A stretch of 35,913 nt of DNA, from the NCBI GenBank assembly GCA_020848655.1, contig JADLHU010000199.1, positions 1 through 35,913 on the forward strand, read 5' to 3'. The notes under the pieces were generated by a model. The model made no database searches, had not been told where the DNA came from, and saw only the letters and a list, made by a program, of their open reading frames with translations. Shown piece by piece: positions 33,078 through 35,913 of the stretch. How positions within the stretch are numbered: position 1 is the first letter of the stretch; each line of letters begins with the position of its first letter. A program made the position numbers and the translations under genes. This DNA comes from Novosphingobium sp. GTDB taxonomy: Bacteria; Pseudomonadota; Alphaproteobacteria; Sphingomonadales; Sphingomonadaceae.

Positions 33078-33840
33078 TCGCTGGCTGGCTCCGGCCCCCG
33101 CGCCGGACAAGGTGGCCTGGATAGGCGAACAGGGTTTCGCCCATCGCGGGCTGCACGGGCTGGGCGCGCTGGAAAACGCGCCCTCGGCCTTCGCCGCCGC
33201 CATCGCGCGGGGGCTGGGCATCGAATGCGATGTCCAGCGCGCCGGCGATGGGCAGGCGGTGGTGTTCCATGACTGGGACCTGGACCGGCTGACCGCGGAA
33301 TCTGGCCCGGTCGGCCGGCGCAGCGCGGCGCAGCTTGGCGAGATCGCGCTGCTGGGCGGCGAGGGTGACCATATCCCCACGCTGGGGCAGGTTCTGGCGC
33401 AAGTCGGCGGGCAGGTGCCACTGCTGATCGAGATCAAGTCCGCGCGCGACCGGCGCGTGGCCGCGTTGTGCCTGGCGGTGCGCCGCGCGCTGGAAGGCTA
33501 TCGCGGGCGCCACGCGGTGATGAGCTTCGATCCGCGCGTGTCGCGCTGGTTTCGCATCCATTCGCCCGGCACCGTGCGCGGCCTGGTGATGACCGAGGAA
33601 AACGCCAAGACCTTTCGCGACCAGATCGGCCGCCACCTGGCGCTGTGGCACGCCCGGCCCGATTTCCTGGCCTATGACGTGCGCGACTTGCCCAGCCGCT
33701 TCGCCGCCGGCCAGCGCGCGCGCGGCCTGCCGCTGGCCACCTGGACCGTGCGCAGCGCCGAGTCGCGCGAACGCGCCGCCGAATATGCCGACGCGCCGAT
33801 CGCCGAAGGGGCCGGGCTTCCCGTGCCGTCCCATGGCTGA
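33049..33840 (+). CDS. Glycerophosphodiester phosphodiesterase
   Basis: The 263-aa GDPD TIM-barrel protein hydrolyses glycerophosphodiesters to glycerol-3-phosphate and an alcohol. Catalytic elements are AHRGLHG, ENAPSAFAAAI, IECDVQRAGDGQAVVFHD with the second His, and LIEIKSA. No signal peptide is visible, so it is likely cytoplasmic. ATG 33049 lies only 3 nt after GGAGG, and TTG 33055 is a possible better-spaced start. It overlaps the acyltransferase gene by 8 bp. Confidence 0.92.
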   Translation: MPLSLFAPLDRWLAPAPAPDKVAWIGEQGFAHRGLHGLGALENAPSAFAAAIARGLGIECDVQRAGDGQAVVFHDWDLDRLTAESGPVGRRSAAQLGEIALLGGEGDHIPTLGQVLAQVGGQVPLLIEIKSARDRRVAALCLAVRRALEGYRGRHAVMSFDPRVSRWFRIHSPGTVRGLVMTEENAKTFRDQIGRHLALWHARPDFLAYDVRDLPSRFAAGQRARGLPLATWTVRSAESRERAAEYADAPIAEGAGLPVPSHG

Positions 33841-34975
33841 TGCCGATCCCGCCATCGCCATCCACCTCGCGCCGTCGGTCGGTGCGGTGGACGCGCGGGA
33901 ATGGGATGCGCTGACCGATGGCGGCAATCCTTTCATTGCCCATGCCTTTCTGGCCGCGCTGGAGGATTCGGGCAGCGTCGGCGGGCGCAGCGGCTGGGAA
34001 CCCGCGCCCTTGCTGGCACGCGATGCCGATGGGGGGCTGGTCGGCGCGCTGCCGGCTTATGTGAAGGCGCACAGCCAGGGCGAATACGTGTTCGATCATA
34101 GCTGGGCCGATGCCTGGCAGCGAGCCGGCGGGCACTATTACCCCAAGCTGCAGATCGCGGTGCCGTTTACCCCGGCCACCGGGCCGCGCGTGCTGACGCG
34201 GCGCCCCGAGCTGGTCCTGCCACTGCTGCGCGCGGCTGAGCAGGTGTGCGAGGACAACGGCCTGTCATCGGCCCACGCCACCTTCATCGAACCCGCGCAG
34301 GCGCCGCTGTTCGCGTCGGCGGGCTGGCTGTTGCGCGAGGATATCCAGTTCCACTGGGAAAACCGCGGCTATGCCACGTTCGAGGATTTCCTCGGCGCGC
34401 TGTCTTCGCGCAAGCGCAAGGACATCCGCAAGGAACGCGCCGCCGCGCAGGACGGCGTGGAGATCCGCGCGCTGCGCGGCGACGAGATCCGGCCCGAGCA
34501 CTGGGATGCCTTCTGGCGGTTCTATCAGGATACCGGCGCGCGCAAGTGGGGGCAGCCCTATCTGACGCGCGCGGCGTTCACGCTGCTGGGCGAGACGATG
34601 GGGGACCGCATCCTCCTGGTCCTGGCCTTTAGCGAAGGGCGGCCGGTGGCGGGCGCGCTCAACTTCATCGGGGCGGACGCGCTTTACGGGCGTTACTGGG
34701 GGGCAGAGGTCGACAAGCCGTTCCTGCACTTCGAACTGTGCTATTATCAGGCGATCGACGCGGCGCTGGCGCTGGGGCTGTCGCGCGTGGAAGCGGGCGC
34801 GCAAGGCGGCCACAAGCTGGCGCGCGGCTATGAACCGGTGCGCACGCTGTCGGCGCACCATATCGTGCATCCAGGCTTCCGCGAGGCAGTGGCGGATTTC
34901 CTCGCCCGTGAGCGGGCGGGCGTGGCCCAGGACCAGCTTTACCTCGGAACGCGAACCCCGTTTCGGAAAGGTTAG
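33833..34975 (+). CDS. FemAB-like GNAT acyltransferase (peptidogalycan biosynthesis, PF04339 type)
   Basis: The 380-aa protein has GGNPFIAHAFLAALEDSGSVG near the N-terminus, PAYVKAHSQGEYVFDHSWA, SSRKRKDIRKERAAAQ, and a C-terminal GALNFIGADALYGRYWGAE and FELCYYQAIDAALALGLSRV. These match the PF04339 family often annotated as peptidogalycan biosynthesis or N-acetyltransferase. The real substrate is not known. The overlap with the GDPD gene indicates an operon of envelope-linked metabolism, but no direct pathway link is visible. Confidence 0.9.
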   Translation: MADADPAIAIHLAPSVGAVDAREWDALTDGGNPFIAHAFLAALEDSGSVGGRSGWEPAPLLARDADGGLVGALPAYVKAHSQGEYVFDHSWADAWQRAGGHYYPKLQIAVPFTPATGPRVLTRRPELVLPLLRAAEQVCEDNGLSSAHATFIEPAQAPLFASAGWLLREDIQFHWENRGYATFEDFLGALSSRKRKDIRKERAAAQDGVEIRALRGDEIRPEHWDAFWRFYQDTGARKWGQPYLTRAAFTLLGETMGDRILLVLAFSEGRPVAGALNFIGADALYGRYWGAEVDKPFLHFELCYYQAIDAALALGLSRVEAGAQGGHKLARGYEPVRTLSAHHIVHPGFREAVADFLARERAGVAQDQLYLGTRTPFRKG

Positions 34976-34988
34976 GCGGCGGAAAAGC

Positions 34989-35315
34989 CTATGCGGCCTT
35001 GCGGCTGTGCGCGGCGATCCATTCGCGGGCGCGGCGCTGGGCTTCGGCGATTTCGCGGGCTGTCATTTCCTCCGAGATATCGGCCCGGCACATCGCCGCG
35101 TCCTCGTGCCCGGCAACAGCGGCCAGATTGAACCACTTGTGCGCTTCCACCAGATCGCTTTGCGCGCCGTGACTGCCGGTGGAAAAGGCCACGCCAAGAT
35201 CGAAATAGGCGCTGGCGTCGCCTTGCGTGGCGGCGGCAAGGCAGGTCGCGACCAAGGCGTCGGCGCGCCTGGCGTCCGCTTCGTCCCGGCCGCCGTGTAT
35301 CCAGACAGTTTGCAT
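34989..35315 (-). CDS. Sel1-repeat-like small protein
   Basis: The 108-aa protein starts MQTVWIHGGRDEADARRADA and contains a Sel1-like unit, ASAYFDLGVAFSTGSHGAQS followed by DLVEAHKWFNLAAVAGHEDA. The rest is helical (EMTAREIAEAQRRAREWIAA). It has no signal peptide. One or two Sel1 repeats suggest a protein-protein adaptor, with partner unknown. It is convergent to the acyltransferase (13-bp gap) and divergent from dksA. Confidence 0.82.
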   Translation of the reverse strand: MQTVWIHGGRDEADARRADALVATCLAAATQGDASAYFDLGVAFSTGSHGAQSDLVEAHKWFNLAAVAGHEDAAMCRADISEEMTAREIAEAQRRAREWIAAHSRKAA

Positions 35316-35474
35316 GTCCTGTACCCCTGAAGGGCGGACCCCTTTTGCCCGCCACGTTGCGGACGCTGGACCAATCGTGGTCAACAAATGGTTAACGCAC
35401 CCCGGAATTTCCTGCGTGGCGGAATGGAGCTGCGGGGGTGGGAAAATTTCGGTCTGACAAAGCGCCATTGCCGC
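35316..35474. other. Intergenic region upstream of dksA
   Basis: Together with the promoter call, this is the 275-bp gap between the Sel1-like gene and dksA. It includes a GGTTAAC box at about 35390, but no clear paired CtrA site. I see no RNA gene or coding frame in it. Confidence 0.4.
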
Positions 35475-35503
35475 TTGTGCCGCCTTGGCCGCGCAACTAT
35501 ACG
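35475..35503 (+). promoter_or_regulatory. Possible sigma-70 promoter of dksA
   Basis: TTGTGC (35475-35480) and TATACG (35498-35503) are 17 bp apart, about 90 bp before the dksA start codon. The -10 matches at four of six positions and the -35 at the TTG. Confidence 0.4.
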
Positions 35504-35590
35504 CGCCACCAGCCGTGTTCGCAGACATTGCCACATCTTTTCCAGGCGGCGGAATGCGGCGGTCCGGGGAGGAGTGGCGCGGAGATTCTG

Positions 35591-35913
35591 ATGGCAACGT
35601 CCCTTGCGGATGAAATCGATGTACTGGCCAAGGCCAAGCGGGCGATCGGGGGGGAATATGTCCCGACCGATGACGAGCCCTACATGGCCGAAGCCCAGGT
35701 CGACTATTTTCGGCGCCTGCTGCTCGAATGGAAGAAATCCATTCTCTCGGCATCGGCAGGCACTTTGCAGCAGCTTCAGGATGGCCCGATTCGGGAACCC
35801 GATCTCAACGATCGCGCATCGAGCGAGACCGACTGGGGTATCGAATTGCGCACGCGGGACCGCCAGCGCAAGCTGATCGCCAAGATCGATTCGGCGCTGC
35901 GCCGGATCGAGGA
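35591..35913 (+). CDS. dksA: RNA polymerase-binding transcription factor DksA, 3'-truncated
   Basis: The first 107 codons are present and the window ends inside the gene, before the expected zinc finger. Visible are EPYMAEAQVDYFRRLLLEWK at the start of the coiled coil, and the loop motif DLNDRASSETDWGIELRTRD with the Asp and Ala residues that in E. coli DksA act in the RNA polymerase channel. RKLIAKIDSALRRIE continues the coiled coil. It mediates the stringent response with ppGpp. GGAG precedes the ATG at 35591. Confidence 0.94.
   Translation, partial: MATSLADEIDVLAKAKRAIGGEYVPTDDEPYMAEAQVDYFRRLLLEWKKSILSASAGTLQQLQDGPIREPDLNDRASSETDWGIELRTRDRQRKLIAKIDSALRRIE

Noticed and set aside
35385..35395. 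GGTTAAC as a CtrA box upstream of dksA
   Set aside because: Only one half-site is present, without the second TTAA at the correct spacing.

Overview
The window is strongly GC-rich and gene-dense. Its content points to an alphaproteobacterium of the Sphingomonadales, probably Novosphingobium-like. The evidence is a serine palmitoyltransferase (sphingolipids replace LPS in this order), a gene transfer agent (GTA) cluster with sphingomonad-type accessory genes (DUF2793 and DUF6127), a DivK-like receiver, an Usg protein, and an OmpA porin with a long polyproline hinge. Genus is inferred from gene content only.

Layout. Positions 1-5860: a 5'-truncated aldose epimerase, a lipoprotein gene broken by an in-frame TAG, prfC with an EEP-family hydrolase behind it, then glnK-amtB behind a consensus sigma-54 promoter. 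The amtB 3' end runs into a three-hairpin element whose first two loops carry anti-Shine-Dalgarno CCUCC motifs and whose third hairpin is a classical terminator. This looks like an undescribed small RNA. Positions 5967-13743: a Cys-phosphatase-like gene, a glycine-rich protein with two cold-shock domains, the coupled argD-argF-hslO operon, a secreted protein, queC, a lipoprotein Cu/Zn superoxide dismutase and an OmpA-family porin.

Positions 13938-27955 hold a complete-looking GTA structural cluster, all on the minus strand. In transcription order it has small and large terminase, portal, a DUF6127 membrane protein, prohead protease, capsid, connector, a 59-aa protein of unknown function, tail completion, major tail protein, gp10, tail chaperone, a short tape measure, a large DUF2460 protein with an extra N-terminal module, the DUF2163 hub, an NlpC/P60 peptidase, the tail tip protein and DUF2793. 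Many junctions are ATGA/GTGA overlaps. There is no integrase, repressor, replication gene or attachment site, so it reads as a domesticated GTA and not an intact prophage. A perfect 7-bp inverted repeat lies just upstream of a possible GTA promoter.

Positions 28142-35913: yqaA, usg, a small hypothetical gene, then sphingolipid genes (spt and a dedicated acyl carrier protein, separated by a palindromic intergenic repeat) and divK on the minus strand. A plus-strand run follows: DUF3572 with an apparently non-canonical start, a HAD-like hydrolase, a RidA-fold protein lacking the deaminase arginine, a GDPD phosphodiesterase and a FemAB-like acyltransferase. A minus-strand Sel1-like protein and the 5' part of dksA complete the window.
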